Below, piece by piece: positions 7,863 through 15,630 of a stretch of 33,923 nucleotides of DNA; positions within the stretch are counted from its first letter, which is position 1; each line of letters opens with the position of its first letter. Source of the stretch: Ruminococcus sp. (GTDB lineage Bacteria > Bacillota > Clostridia > Oscillospirales > Ruminococcaceae); contig JALCDN010000014.1 in NCBI GenBank assembly GCA_022641595.1, positions 1 to 33,923 of the forward strand, read 5' to 3'. The notes under the pieces are model-generated. The model was not told the origin of the DNA and searched no databases. It saw only the letters and a program-made list of their open reading frames with translations. Both the position numbers and the translations under genes were made by a program.

Positions 7863-8513
7863 TTATGCTTCCGGATTCTGTACCTTTTCGCCTTTTTTGC
7901 CGAACTTGAGTTCGTTAAAGCGGGAATCATATGCATTTTTGATAGTTCTTGCTGAGAGCTGCTGTGAATTGTCATCTGAGTCCTGTGCAGCGTTCTCATC
8001 GGATTGTTCATTGTCATCGTCCTGAGCGTTGTCAAAAGTTTCCGGCATAGACGAAATAAGTTCGAGATGATTTTTGTACATATCGAACAGACTCTTTTTG
8101 AAGTCAGAGACTTGTTTCTGAGCGACAATGAGAGCTTCTTTTTCGTGTTCGATTTCGAGGCGGTTTTTCTCCATAGCAGCATCGTGCTGTTTTGTAGCCT
8201 CGTCAATGAGGGCATCTGCCTTAGTTTTAGCCTCAGCAATAATCTGGTCGGCTTTTTCGTTAGCCTCGGATATAACACGGTGACCCTGTTTCTGAGCGCC
8301 GAGAAGAGCGTCTTTAAGGGCGTCTTCGTCCTTCATATATTCACGGACCTTGTCAGCGAGAATCTGGATTTTGTTGTTACTTTCTTCACGTTCGCCGTCT
8401 ATTTCAGCGAGTTCAGCCTCAAGCTGTGAAAGAAACTCATCAATGTCCTCCTGCTTATAACCGAAAGCAGCTTTTTCAAATCTTTTGTTTCTGATATCCT
8501 TTGCAGTAATCAT
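7863..8513 (-). CDS. divIVA: DivIVA-domain cell-division/polarity protein
   Basis: The 216-residue protein starts with the DivIVA membrane-curvature-sensing domain (ITAKDIRNKRFEKAAFGYKQ, then EDIDEFLSQLEAEL). This is followed by a long, highly charged coiled coil (about 40-150) with repeated KAD.I..EAK-type heptads, and an acidic Asp/Asn/Ser-rich tail. DivIVA gathers at negatively curved membrane at septa and poles and organises division and wall-growth partners. The longest frame starts at a GTG (8525) inside the ribosome site; the ATG at 8513 has GAGGTGAG about 7 nt upstream and matches the usual N-terminus. It follows ylmH and precedes ileS as in B. subtilis and streptococci. Confidence 0.9.
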   Translation of the reverse strand: MITAKDIRNKRFEKAAFGYKQEDIDEFLSQLEAELAEIDGEREESNNKIQILADKVREYMKDEDALKDALLGAQKQGHRVISEANEKADQIIAEAKTKADALIDEATKQHDAAMEKNRLEIEHEKEALIVAQKQVSDFKKSLFDMYKNHLELISSMPETFDNAQDDDNEQSDENAAQDSDDNSQQLSARTIKNAYDSRFNELKFGKKGEKVQNPEA

Positions 8514-8528
8514 TAAATAGCTCACCTC

Positions 8529-9308
8529 TTATATATATTTCCGTATTTTAATGTGTATGCGTCCTTTTTTGGTAATACCGCCGACAGAATCTATAATAAA
8601 TTTTCCGAAGCCTCTTACAGAGAATACGTCATTTGTTTTCATCTCACAACTTACGGAGCTTTGTGAAAAGAAGTTCACCTGAACGCAGCCTGAGTGAATA
8701 AGAGCGGCGGATTTCTCACGGCTCAGGTTAAGTGCGGAAGCGATGATGCAGTCTGTGCGCATAGAGCAGACGGTGCAGTCAAGCACGGTAAAATCCTGTT
8801 TTGCTTCAGCTGTAAGCGGAAGGTCATCACGAACGGTAACATTATGATTACCGATTTTGTGTATTTCCGACAAAATGAGCTGAGCAGCGGCATCAGTAGC
8901 AAACAGTTGTGAAAAATTATCTTCTACGATAATATCGCCTATTGCTTCACGTTTTAAACGCAGAGCCATCAAAGAACCGAAAAAATCTCTGTGTGAGAGC
9001 ATTTTTTCGCCCTTATAAGAAAACGACAGACATCGGAACGGATAATTATTTGTATCCGGTTCGGGGTAGATATCGCTGAAAACGCAGAGCATTTTTCTCT
9101 GTGCCTCAGCGAAGCCTCCCCAAAGGCGGAATAATATTTGTGGATTGTTGAATTGTGTGCAGATTTTTTCAGCAAGAGCGCATTGTCTTTCATCGAGAAA
9201 GAATGAGTAAGAAGGGCTGAAGCTTCTTTGAGATTTTCTGAGCATATCATTAATTTTAGCAACAAGAAGCTTGTCCTGGTCGTTATCGGCGAATGCAGGG
9301 CAATTCAT
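8529..9308 (-). CDS. ylmH: YlmH-family S4-domain RNA-binding protein
   Basis: The 259-residue protein has the YlmH layout: an alpha/beta N-terminal domain with the LGDI-like segment AIGDIIVEDN and a C-terminal S4 RNA-binding domain (about 182-245; LNLSREKSAALIHSGCVQVN, GRIHIKIRKYI at the end). YlmH binds ribosomes or peptidyl-tRNA and has been linked to rescue of stalled 50S subunits and to division; the exact role here is inferred from the family. The start ATG overlaps the sepF stop (ATGA), which implies coupled translation. The ylmG (YggT) gene that often lies between sepF and ylmH is absent. Confidence 0.88.
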   Translation of the reverse strand: MNCPAFADNDQDKLLVAKINDMLRKSQRSFSPSYSFFLDERQCALAEKICTQFNNPQILFRLWGGFAEAQRKMLCVFSDIYPEPDTNNYPFRCLSFSYKGEKMLSHRDFFGSLMALRLKREAIGDIIVEDNFSQLFATDAAAQLILSEIHKIGNHNVTVRDDLPLTAEAKQDFTVLDCTVCSMRTDCIIASALNLSREKSAALIHSGCVQVNFFSQSSVSCEMKTNDVFSVRGFGKFIIDSVGGITKKGRIHIKIRKYI

Positions 9309-9751
9309 CAGATAACTACGCCGTTGTTTTCGAGTTCGCCAACGAGGTCTTCGCCGATAAATCCGACGTTATAAGGTGTTATAATGTAAGTAAGGTTAGC
9401 AACCGGTTTAAGGCTGCCGCCGTTGGCGTAAGCGACACCTACGAGGAAGTCTATGATTCTTCTCTTATTTTCCGGAGAAGCGGTTTCGAGGTTAAGTACG
9501 ACAGTTTTCTTGGAAATAAGATGGTCGGCAATTTGTTTGGCATCAGTAAAGACCTCAGGCTTTACAAGAACTACCTGTAGCTGTGCAGTAGTCTGAATAT
9601 TGACTACTTTGTTTCTTCTGTCTGTAGCAGAATCAGCTGTAGCTGCTTCCGGTTCACTTGTTTTTTCACGATGTGATGGCACTTCTGGCTGGTCATCATA
9701 GTCCTCCTCACCTGAGTAGAAAAATTCCTTGATGTTTTCAAAAAGTTTCAT
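9308..9751 (-). CDS. sepF: SepF cell-division protein
   Basis: The 147-residue protein has the SepF pattern: an N-terminal amphipathic membrane anchor (MKLFENIKEFFYSG), a variable acidic linker (about 15-55), and a C-terminal globular domain with the family segments VVLVKPEVFTDAKQIADHL, TVVLNLE and RRIIDFLVGVAYANGGSL. SepF polymerises into rings or arcs, binds the C-terminus of FtsZ and tethers it to the membrane. The ATG has GGAG 8 nt upstream. It lies after a 339-bp gap from yggS and directly before ylmH and divIVA, which fits the Firmicutes division cluster. Confidence 0.92.
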   Translation of the reverse strand: MKLFENIKEFFYSGEEDYDDQPEVPSHREKTSEPEAATADSATDRRNKVVNIQTTAQLQVVLVKPEVFTDAKQIADHLISKKTVVLNLETASPENKRRIIDFLVGVAYANGGSLKPVANLTYIITPYNVGFIGEDLVGELENNGVVI

Positions 9752-10090
9752 AATTGTACTCCATTCTCCGCAATTTTTAATATATATGTAATTACATCCG
9801 TCAGCGTCATAATGTTGCGGAAATGCGGCGCTGCTGATATATAATCTGTAAATACAGTGTAGTGGGGGTAATAGGCAGCAATGAATTTAACTTAAGAAAG
9901 AGCTTTGCCGGCAAAAATCAGACATTCACGTCAGTGGCAGACTTATGTAAAGTAAAGCCTTGCATATGTGCAGAATAAAGTGTGTGACATAAATAGCTGA
10001 CATTTGCCGTATAACCGTATAATTTCGTTTGAATGTCAGTCGTCTGGTTATTTAAAATGACATATTGGAGATGCTTGCAAAAATTCAGAT
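9752..10090. other. 339-bp gap between yggS and sepF
   Basis: No coding frame with a ribosome site is seen on either strand; a 25-codon minus-strand frame exists but lacks one. No strong terminator follows yggS and no convincing promoter box pair precedes sepF, although AT-rich minus-strand stretches close to sepF could hold a weak one. The gap sits where one might expect the operon to be re-initiated. Confidence 0.4.
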
Positions 10091-10792
10091 TTATTTTTTG
10101 GGATAATTTCTTGCACCAAAAAGACCTGTACCTATTCTTACGAGAGTTGAACCATACTTTATGGCGCTTACATAGTCGCCGGTCATACCCATAGATAAAA
10201 CATTCATATTAATATTATGTATTTTTTTATTGGAAATGTCAATATAAAGTTGTTGCATTTCTGATAAAAACTTCTCATTATCTGACGGAGGGGGGATAGT
10301 CATAAGACCGTTGACCCTGACGTGTTTAAGCTCAGAGACAGCATAAAGGAGTTCTTCAAGCTTATCCGGCATAACACCGCTTTTGCTTTGTTCACCGCCG
10401 ATATTCACTTCGCAGAGAATGTTCATAATTTTGCCTTTATTCTCAGCGAGTTTGTCTATTTCGCAGGCGAGTCTAAGGCTGTCAACTGACTGAATAAGTG
10501 TTACTGAGTCAATTATATATTTCACCTTATTTGATTGCAGGTGACCGATAAAATGAACCTCAGCACTTTTATCGTAAAGTTCCTTTTTGGACTGATATTC
10601 CTGAACTCTGTTTTCGCCGAGAAGCTTTATGCCTTTTGAGACAGCATAATTTACTGCTTCTGGCAGAACAGTTTTGGTAACGCCCATAAGACGTATAACA
10701 TCGTCAGGTTTTCTGTATTTAGCGGCAGCCTCACCGATTCTATAATTAATTTCCTTAAGATTCTCGTCAATATAACTGTAATTATTTTCCAT
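10091..10792 (-). CDS. yggS: YggS-family PLP-binding protein (PLP homeostasis)
   Basis: The protein (233 residues from the preferred start) is a single-domain alanine-racemase-like TIM barrel that binds pyridoxal phosphate; it has no known enzymatic activity and regulates vitamin B6 and amino-acid pools. The PLP lysine lies in LMGVTKTVLPE. Family segments are GENRVQEY, HFIGHLQSNKVK, VNIGGEQSKSG, LSMGMTGDYVSAIKYGSTLVRIGTGLFG. I chose the ATG at 10792 because GGAG lies about 9 nt upstream; the longer TTG start at 10810 is not supported. The start overlaps the end of the HlyD-like gene by 11 bp. It corresponds to ylmE of the sepF cluster in other Firmicutes. Confidence 0.92.
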   Translation of the reverse strand: MENNYSYIDENLKEINYRIGEAAAKYRKPDDVIRLMGVTKTVLPEAVNYAVSKGIKLLGENRVQEYQSKKELYDKSAEVHFIGHLQSNKVKYIIDSVTLIQSVDSLRLACEIDKLAENKGKIMNILCEVNIGGEQSKSGVMPDKLEELLYAVSELKHVRVNGLMTIPPPSDNEKFLSEMQQLYIDISNKKIHNINMNVLSMGMTGDYVSAIKYGSTLVRIGTGLFGARNYPKK

Positions 10793-12071
10793 TAGAGTCA
10801 ACTCCTTCAACGATTATATCGTCATAGAGTGAAAGATATTCATCGTCATCTATTATGCCTCTTGGCTCAGATATAACGTAGTCACTTCCTTCGAAAATGA
10901 CGTTAAGTTTTCTGAATGCTATCTGTTCACCCTGGATAATATATACACCTTTATAATTGGTTGTAACCTTAGATTCTATACCGGTTTTTTCATCGGTAAC
11001 TTTTTCGGTAATTTCCTTAAATCGAATGGCTTTTCTTGGAACTTTAAGACCCTTAACTTTGCCGTTTATAATTTCGGTACGTTCGCAGCGGTGCTGAACG
11101 AGGTCGTAATTAAATTCGTCGCATGAAAGGGTAATGATTGATTTCTGTGGATTATCGCCGGGTTTAATGTCAATAATTGTGGCATTGAATTCATTTGCAG
11201 TGGATTCAAATTTAAGCTTGACGTTATCGCCCGCTTTATAATTTTTTTTGGAGTTATCGACAACGCCTGCAAGTTCCCATGTATAGCCGTCGATTAGTTT
11301 GCCGATAATGGTATTTGATTTTTCTTTGGTATCGGTAACATTTTCGATGTCAGAGACGGTAAGCGAACCGATATTTTCCTTATTTAGCTTATCCTCATAG
11401 CCATCGCAGTAGCTTACGAAGTAAGCAGGTCTGTCTGATTTAATAGTTTGTATTGGGTTTGAGCCTGAATTTTTAAGTTCTGCTATTCTGTTTTTGACAT
11501 CTGTGATACGCTGGCTGAAATCAACAGTTGGGTCGGTAATCATTTTGTAGGTACTCATATGAAGCAGCAGGTCATTTCTTTCTGATTCAAGCGAATCATA
11601 GTTGCAGGTTTCCCTGTCATAGACAGCTTTTCTGTAGCTTTCGTCTATGAGCATAGATAAATGGAGTGGCTGAGCAGCTTCAGTTGTACCCGGGTTTTGA
11701 ATTTTGTTCAGGATATTAAGTTCAGTATTAAGCTTATCAATTTCCTGATTTATGATTATCTGAGCGTCTGTTGAGTAGATGTCGGCGATAACCGAGCCTT
11801 TTCCGAGGCAGCCACCGTCAGGAACGCCATAGCATACAGCACCTGAGCCGTCATAAGTAATAGCTTGTTCATCTCTTATGAATACGCCTTTGAAAGTAGT
11901 TGAAGCGACAGCGTCTGCCATAAGTGCACTTTCAGTTTTATAGTTTGTTTTGGCGAAATAGGAAGCAATACTAAAAACTACGACGACGATAAGCAGTACT
12001 ACGACTATTTTTTTCAAGAACTTGTAGATAAAATTGATAATATTTAATAGAATTTTTTTAATACCAATCAT
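10782..12071 (-). CDS. HlyD-like single-pass membrane protein
   Basis: The 429-residue protein has a basic N-terminus and one strong transmembrane segment (about 20-42, rich in Val/Ile), followed by a long extracytoplasmic part. That part has a lipoyl/biotinyl-like beta segment (GVFIRDEQAI to GSVIADIYSTD, 62-105), a helical hairpin (about 108-200) and a second beta half with a KAGDNVKLKFES segment, as in membrane-fusion (HlyD) proteins. Such proteins link ABC or RND exporters to the envelope, but no exporter gene is near. From memory, proteins of this type lie beside hfq, yggS and sepF in several Clostridia, so a role in envelope or division is possible. It starts 11 bp after hfq with only a weak ribosome site. 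Confidence 0.65.
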   Translation of the reverse strand: MIGIKKILLNIINFIYKFLKKIVVVLLIVVVVFSIASYFAKTNYKTESALMADAVASTTFKGVFIRDEQAITYDGSGAVCYGVPDGGCLGKGSVIADIYSTDAQIIINQEIDKLNTELNILNKIQNPGTTEAAQPLHLSMLIDESYRKAVYDRETCNYDSLESERNDLLLHMSTYKMITDPTVDFSQRITDVKNRIAELKNSGSNPIQTIKSDRPAYFVSYCDGYEDKLNKENIGSLTVSDIENVTDTKEKSNTIIGKLIDGYTWELAGVVDNSKKNYKAGDNVKLKFESTANEFNATIIDIKPGDNPQKSIITLSCDEFNYDLVQHRCERTEIINGKVKGLKVPRKAIRFKEITEKVTDEKTGIESKVTTNYKGVYIIQGEQIAFRKLNVIFEGSDYVISEPRGIIDDDEYLSLYDDIIVEGVDSNGK

Positions 12072-12082
12072 CGGCTTTCAAT

Positions 12083-12319
12083 TCAGTCGGTTTTTTCCGA
12101 CGCATCGAGGATAGAAATCGGTCTTGCCGGAACTATAGTTGATATGGCATGTTTATAGACGAGGTTTTGTTTTCCGTCGCAGTCAAGAATGACGACATAG
12201 CTGTCGAAGCCTCTTACGGTACCCTTAAACTGAAAACCGTTTGTAAGGAAGATAGTAACGGCAGTTCTGTCTTTTCTGCACTGGTTAAGGAATACATCCT
12301 GTAAATTCATATTGTTCAT
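12083..12319 (-). CDS. hfq: RNA chaperone Hfq
   Basis: The 78-residue Sm-like protein forms a hexameric ring that binds small RNAs and A-rich mRNA. The Sm1 motif region is [20 protein letters not shown] followed by [19 protein letters not shown]; the Sm2 signature is YKHAIST. The preferred ATG at 12319 has GGAG 7 nt upstream; the ATG two codons earlier is too close to that site. The miaA-hfq order is conserved widely in bacteria. A possible extended -10 promoter overlaps the miaA stop. Confidence 0.95.
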   Translation of the reverse strand: MNNMNLQDVFLNQCRKDRTAVTIFLTNGFQFKGTVRGFDSYVVILDCDGKQNLVYKHAISTIVPARPISILDASEKTD

Positions 12320-12419
12320 ACACATTCTCCATTCTTTTTTCAGAGCTTTATAAGCTGAGCTGAAACTTTTTACGTTTTGTCAGAACCGTATATTTAAGTG
12401 ATATAAATACACATTATAG

Positions 12420-12428
12420 ATTATATCA
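12420..12428 (-). promoter_or_regulatory. Possible hfq promoter (extended -10)
   Basis: On the minus strand TGATATAAT is an exact extended -10 element that overlaps the miaA stop codon, about 100 bp before hfq. A second TATAAT-like box lies a few bases downstream. There is no good -35 box. It could let hfq and the genes after it be expressed apart from mutS-mutL-miaA. Confidence 0.35.
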
Positions 12429-13379
12429 CACTTTTCTGTGTTTGGCTATACATTTTTTACATTTTTCCAATTTTTTTTCAGATTGCTCAATTTCGTCCAA
12501 CATAAGCCACTGAATTTCTTCATTTCGTCTAAACCATGTGAGCTGACGTTTGGCATAGCGTCTTGTTTCACGTTTAACTATTCCGATACATTCATCAAGA
12601 GGCATTTGTCCCTCGAAATACGGTATAAGCTCCTTGTAGCCGATAGCACCTGCGGCGGTACGCAAACCGCTTTCGTTCCATATAAGCTTTGATTCTTCGA
12701 CAAGACCGTTTTCTACCATAATATCAACACGTCTGTCGATTCTGTCGTAAAGCTTTTGTCTGTCGTTGAAGTTCAGACCGATAATGAGTGAATCGTATGG
12801 TGATGCTTCAGAGCGGCTTTCGGCTTTAAGCTTACTGAATTTTCTTCCGGTTGTCATACAGACTTCTATTGCACGGATAACTCTAACGAGGTTATTTGGG
12901 TGAATCTGTTGTGCGGCATCGGAATCAAGCTCTGAAAGTTTTGCATGAAGGGCATCGTTTCCGTTTTCGGCAGCAAAGCGTGAAAGCTCTTCACGAAGCT
13001 TCGGAGTCTCACGACTTTCTGAGAATCTGACATTATCGAGCAGTGACGAGATATAAAGTCCCGTACCGCCTGCGATTATTGGTAATTTTCCACGGCTCAG
13101 AACATCGTTTATGCAGTTTCTTGCAACATCTGCGTATTGAGCAGCACTGAAAGACTGACTGCGTTCAAGGAATCCGATAAGGTGATGTGGTATTCCCTGC
13201 ATTTCCTCTTTTGAGGGCTTTGCCGTTGCGATATCCATACCCTTATAAATCTGCATTGAGTCGGCTGAAATAACTTCACCGTCGAACTCTTTTGCAAGCT
13301 GTACCGCAAGTGCAGTTTTTCCTGATGCTGTTGGACCCGCAACAGCAAGTACGAATGGTTTCTCATTAATATCGTTCAC
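12426..13379 (-). CDS. miaA: tRNA dimethylallyltransferase
   Basis: The protein (317 residues) adds an isopentenyl group from dimethylallyl diphosphate to A37 of tRNAs that read UNN codons. The P-loop GPTASGKT is at about residues 14-21. Family segments are ISADSMQIYKGMDIATAKPS, HHLIGFL, IIAGGTGLYI and the C-terminal KRQLTWFRRNE. Its product i6A37 is the substrate of MiaB, encoded in the same block. The longest frame starts at a GTG (13388) inside the ribosome site; the GTG at 13379 has GAGG 8 nt upstream and is preferred. Most MiaA proteins are 300-320 residues. Confidence 0.95.
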   Translation of the reverse strand: MNDINEKPFVLAVAGPTASGKTALAVQLAKEFDGEVISADSMQIYKGMDIATAKPSKEEMQGIPHHLIGFLERSQSFSAAQYADVARNCINDVLSRGKLPIIAGGTGLYISSLLDNVRFSESRETPKLREELSRFAAENGNDALHAKLSELDSDAAQQIHPNNLVRVIRAIEVCMTTGRKFSKLKAESRSEASPYDSLIIGLNFNDRQKLYDRIDRRVDIMVENGLVEESKLIWNESGLRTAAGAIGYKELIPYFEGQMPLDECIGIVKRETRRYAKRQLTWFRRNEEIQWLMLDEIEQSEKKLEKCKKCIAKHRKV

Positions 13380-13395
13380 AATTATCACCTCGGCA

Positions 13396-13440
13396 AATAA
13401 GAACTTGAAGTTTAACTTCAGGGTATCTCTAAAAGTTCCT
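13396..13440 (-). repeat. Nested inverted repeat upstream of miaA
   Basis: The 190-bp gap between mutL and miaA holds a nested inverted repeat: outer arms AAGAACTT and AAGTTCCTT, and an inner TGAAGT-TTA-ACTTCA type stem. There is no T-run suited to a terminator. It resembles in sequence the AGAACTTGT hairpin in the miaB leader. A second small stem (CACAG-6-CTGTG) lies nearby. The function is unknown. Confidence 0.35.
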
Positions 13441-13569
13441 TTTGAAAAAAGCAGCTATCCACAGCATCTACTGTGTCAACCTCACTCATAGTTAGTGCGA
13501 CAGCACGCTTTCTGAAGATTTCCTTGCAGCTGCCTCACCTATCTGATTTTTCCTTATTTTAGGTCAATT

Positions 13570-15606
13570 TTATGTCCTTTTGAACTGACGCTCTATGGAA
13601 TTTTTAGGCAGAGTGAACATAACAGGTCTTCCGTGCGGACAATGCCTGATGTTTTCGTTGCCGTAGACCTGCTCTGCAAGTGCCTGAAGCTCTCTGATAT
13701 CGGTAATATCGTTTGCTTTTATTGCGGACTTGCAGGCAAGTGAGTGAAGAATATCGTCAAATTTATGCGTCTGTGGGTTTTGCTTGCCAAGTACGAGATT
13801 TTCGGCGATTTCTGGGATTATCTCGTCAAAATCAAGCTCATTGAAAAATCCAGGAACAGCAGTTGTTATGACATAAGGTTTTTCTGAAAAGTCGAAAGAA
13901 AACCCCATATTTTCGAGCTTTTCGCAATTATTTTCGAGTGCGTCGATTTCCGCACCTGAAAGCAGTACCTTACATTCACTGATAAGAAGCTGTCTATACT
14001 GACGGCAATTCTGACTTTTAAGGCGTTCAAAAATAATTCTTTCGTGGGCAGCGTGCTTGTCAATCATAACAATACAGTTATCGGCTTCTGCCATAATATA
14101 GTTTTTGAAAGCCTCTCCGATGACCTTTATCTTTGGTTTCTGCAAATTTTCGCTTACCGTATGTACCTCTTGCTCAGCGTCAACGGTTTCCGAGGCAAAA
14201 GACGCTGCCGTTATATACTTGAAATCCTGTGAAACTTTCTGTGGTTCATCAGCAGTATTATTTGCCATAGGTTTAATGTCGCTGCACTGATTATCTCTGC
14301 CGTTTTGTTCTTGTGCAAGCTTTTCGAATACTTCTGATGGTTTAATTTTTGTAAGCTCATCGAAAGTTATAACGTCCTCATCAGTTGAAGCCTTAGTGGT
14401 TTGTGAAATTTTTCCGGACTTATCTTCATCTTGTCTTAGCTCTGCCGTATTCAACATATTTGCCGTATTTTCACGGATTTCAAGTTCCTGCTCAGCTTTT
14501 TCTATGTCATCTGGTTTTGTAAATATAAGTTCTTGCTGAACAAATTCCTGTTCAGGTTCTTTGTCGCCACCCGACTTCCAGTCTGTAGGCGACTTTACCT
14601 GAAACTCGTAAATCAGACCGTTGCTGAGCATAGCATTTTTAACTGCAAAGAAAACAGCGTCCGAGACTGCCTTTTCGTTGGTAAATCTGACTTCTGCCTT
14701 TGCCGGATGAATATTCACGTCAACACCCACAGGCGGCAAATCGAGCATCAGTACACACGCCGGAAACTTGCCTGTCATTATCATATTATCGTAAGCACTC
14801 TCGAGTGCCGAAGAACAGAGCCGTGACTTTACGAATCTACCATTTACGAAGAAGTTCTGAAACGAACGGTTAGCCTTTGCATAAAGCGGTTTTATTGCAA
14901 AGCCCTTTACTCTTATGCCGTTGGTTTCGCTGTCAACCTCCATAAGGTCACGGGCAAAATCCCTGCCGTAAACCGAATAAACGGCAGAATAAAGTTCTCC
15001 GTCACCACACGAGTTAAATTCGGTTCTGTTGTCACGAATAAATCTGAAAGCCACTTCCGGGTGAGAAAGCGTGATTTTCTGCATTATCTGACTTACAGCA
15101 TTTGCCTCTGTAACGTCCTTTTTCATAAATTTCTGACGTGCCGGAACATTATAGAACAAATCCCTTATAATAATAGTTGTTCCGTCAGGGCAGCCGGACT
15201 GCTCATAGAGTGTTTCGCAGCTTGCCTGTATACAGTAGCGTGTACCATAAGCATCCTTCGGTCTTTTGGTCATAATTTCTGCTTTCGAGACCGCCGCAAC
15301 CGATGCAAGTGCCTCACCTCTGAAACCGAGAGTACATATATTGTCAAGGTCGGATTTATCTGTAATCTTGCTTGTTGCGTGGCGAAGAAAAGCCGTAGGT
15401 ACGTCATCATAAGCAATACCACAGCCGTCATCTGTAATTCTCATATAAATAGTTCCGACCTGTTTTATTTCAACAGTTATATGCGTTGCACCTGCATCAA
15501 TTGAGTTTTCCACAAGCTCCTTTATAACCGACGCAGGGCGTTCTATAACCTCACCTGCGGCGATAAGCTCGGAAATTTCCTTACTGAGAACATTAATTAC
15601 GGACAT
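13570..15606 (-). CDS. mutL: DNA mismatch repair protein MutL
   Basis: The 678-residue protein has the GHKL ATPase domain at the N-terminus (AAGEVIERPASVIKELVENS, DDGCGI, GFRGEAL) and a C-terminal dimerisation/endonuclease domain. The nicking motif DQHA(X)2E(X)4E appears as DKHAAHERIIFE near residue 515, and the CPHGRP zinc-site motif lies near 655. It is therefore predicted to be the MutH-independent, nicking type. The linker (about 350-500) is charged and low in complexity. The ATG at 15606 has AAAGG 8 nt upstream and gives the canonical N-terminus. It follows mutS by 24 bp in the same direction. Confidence 0.96.
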   Translation of the reverse strand: MSVINVLSKEISELIAAGEVIERPASVIKELVENSIDAGATHITVEIKQVGTIYMRITDDGCGIAYDDVPTAFLRHATSKITDKSDLDNICTLGFRGEALASVAAVSKAEIMTKRPKDAYGTRYCIQASCETLYEQSGCPDGTTIIIRDLFYNVPARQKFMKKDVTEANAVSQIMQKITLSHPEVAFRFIRDNRTEFNSCGDGELYSAVYSVYGRDFARDLMEVDSETNGIRVKGFAIKPLYAKANRSFQNFFVNGRFVKSRLCSSALESAYDNMIMTGKFPACVLMLDLPPVGVDVNIHPAKAEVRFTNEKAVSDAVFFAVKNAMLSNGLIYEFQVKSPTDWKSGGDKEPEQEFVQQELIFTKPDDIEKAEQELEIRENTANMLNTAELRQDEDKSGKISQTTKASTDEDVITFDELTKIKPSEVFEKLAQEQNGRDNQCSDIKPMANNTADEPQKVSQDFKYITAASFASETVDAEQEVHTVSENLQKPKIKVIGEAFKNYIMAEADNCIVMIDKHAAHERIIFERLKSQNCRQYRQLLISECKVLLSGAEIDALENNCEKLENMGFSFDFSEKPYVITTAVPGFFNELDFDEIIPEIAENLVLGKQNPQTHKFDDILHSLACKSAIKANDITDIRELQALAEQVYGNENIRHCPHGRPVMFTLPKNSIERQFKRT

Positions 15607-15630
15607 AATTCTGCCTTTCTGCACATATGG

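Noticed and set aside
7841-8278. 145-codon minus-strand frame overlapping divIVA
   Set aside because: The DivIVA domain is in the other frame with a proper ribosome site; this one is a basic shadow of its coiled coil.
9752-10090. A ylmG or small gene between yggS and sepF
   Set aside because: No frame of sufficient length with a ribosome site; the 25-codon minus-strand frame has neither a ribosome site nor a hydrophobic profile of YlmG.
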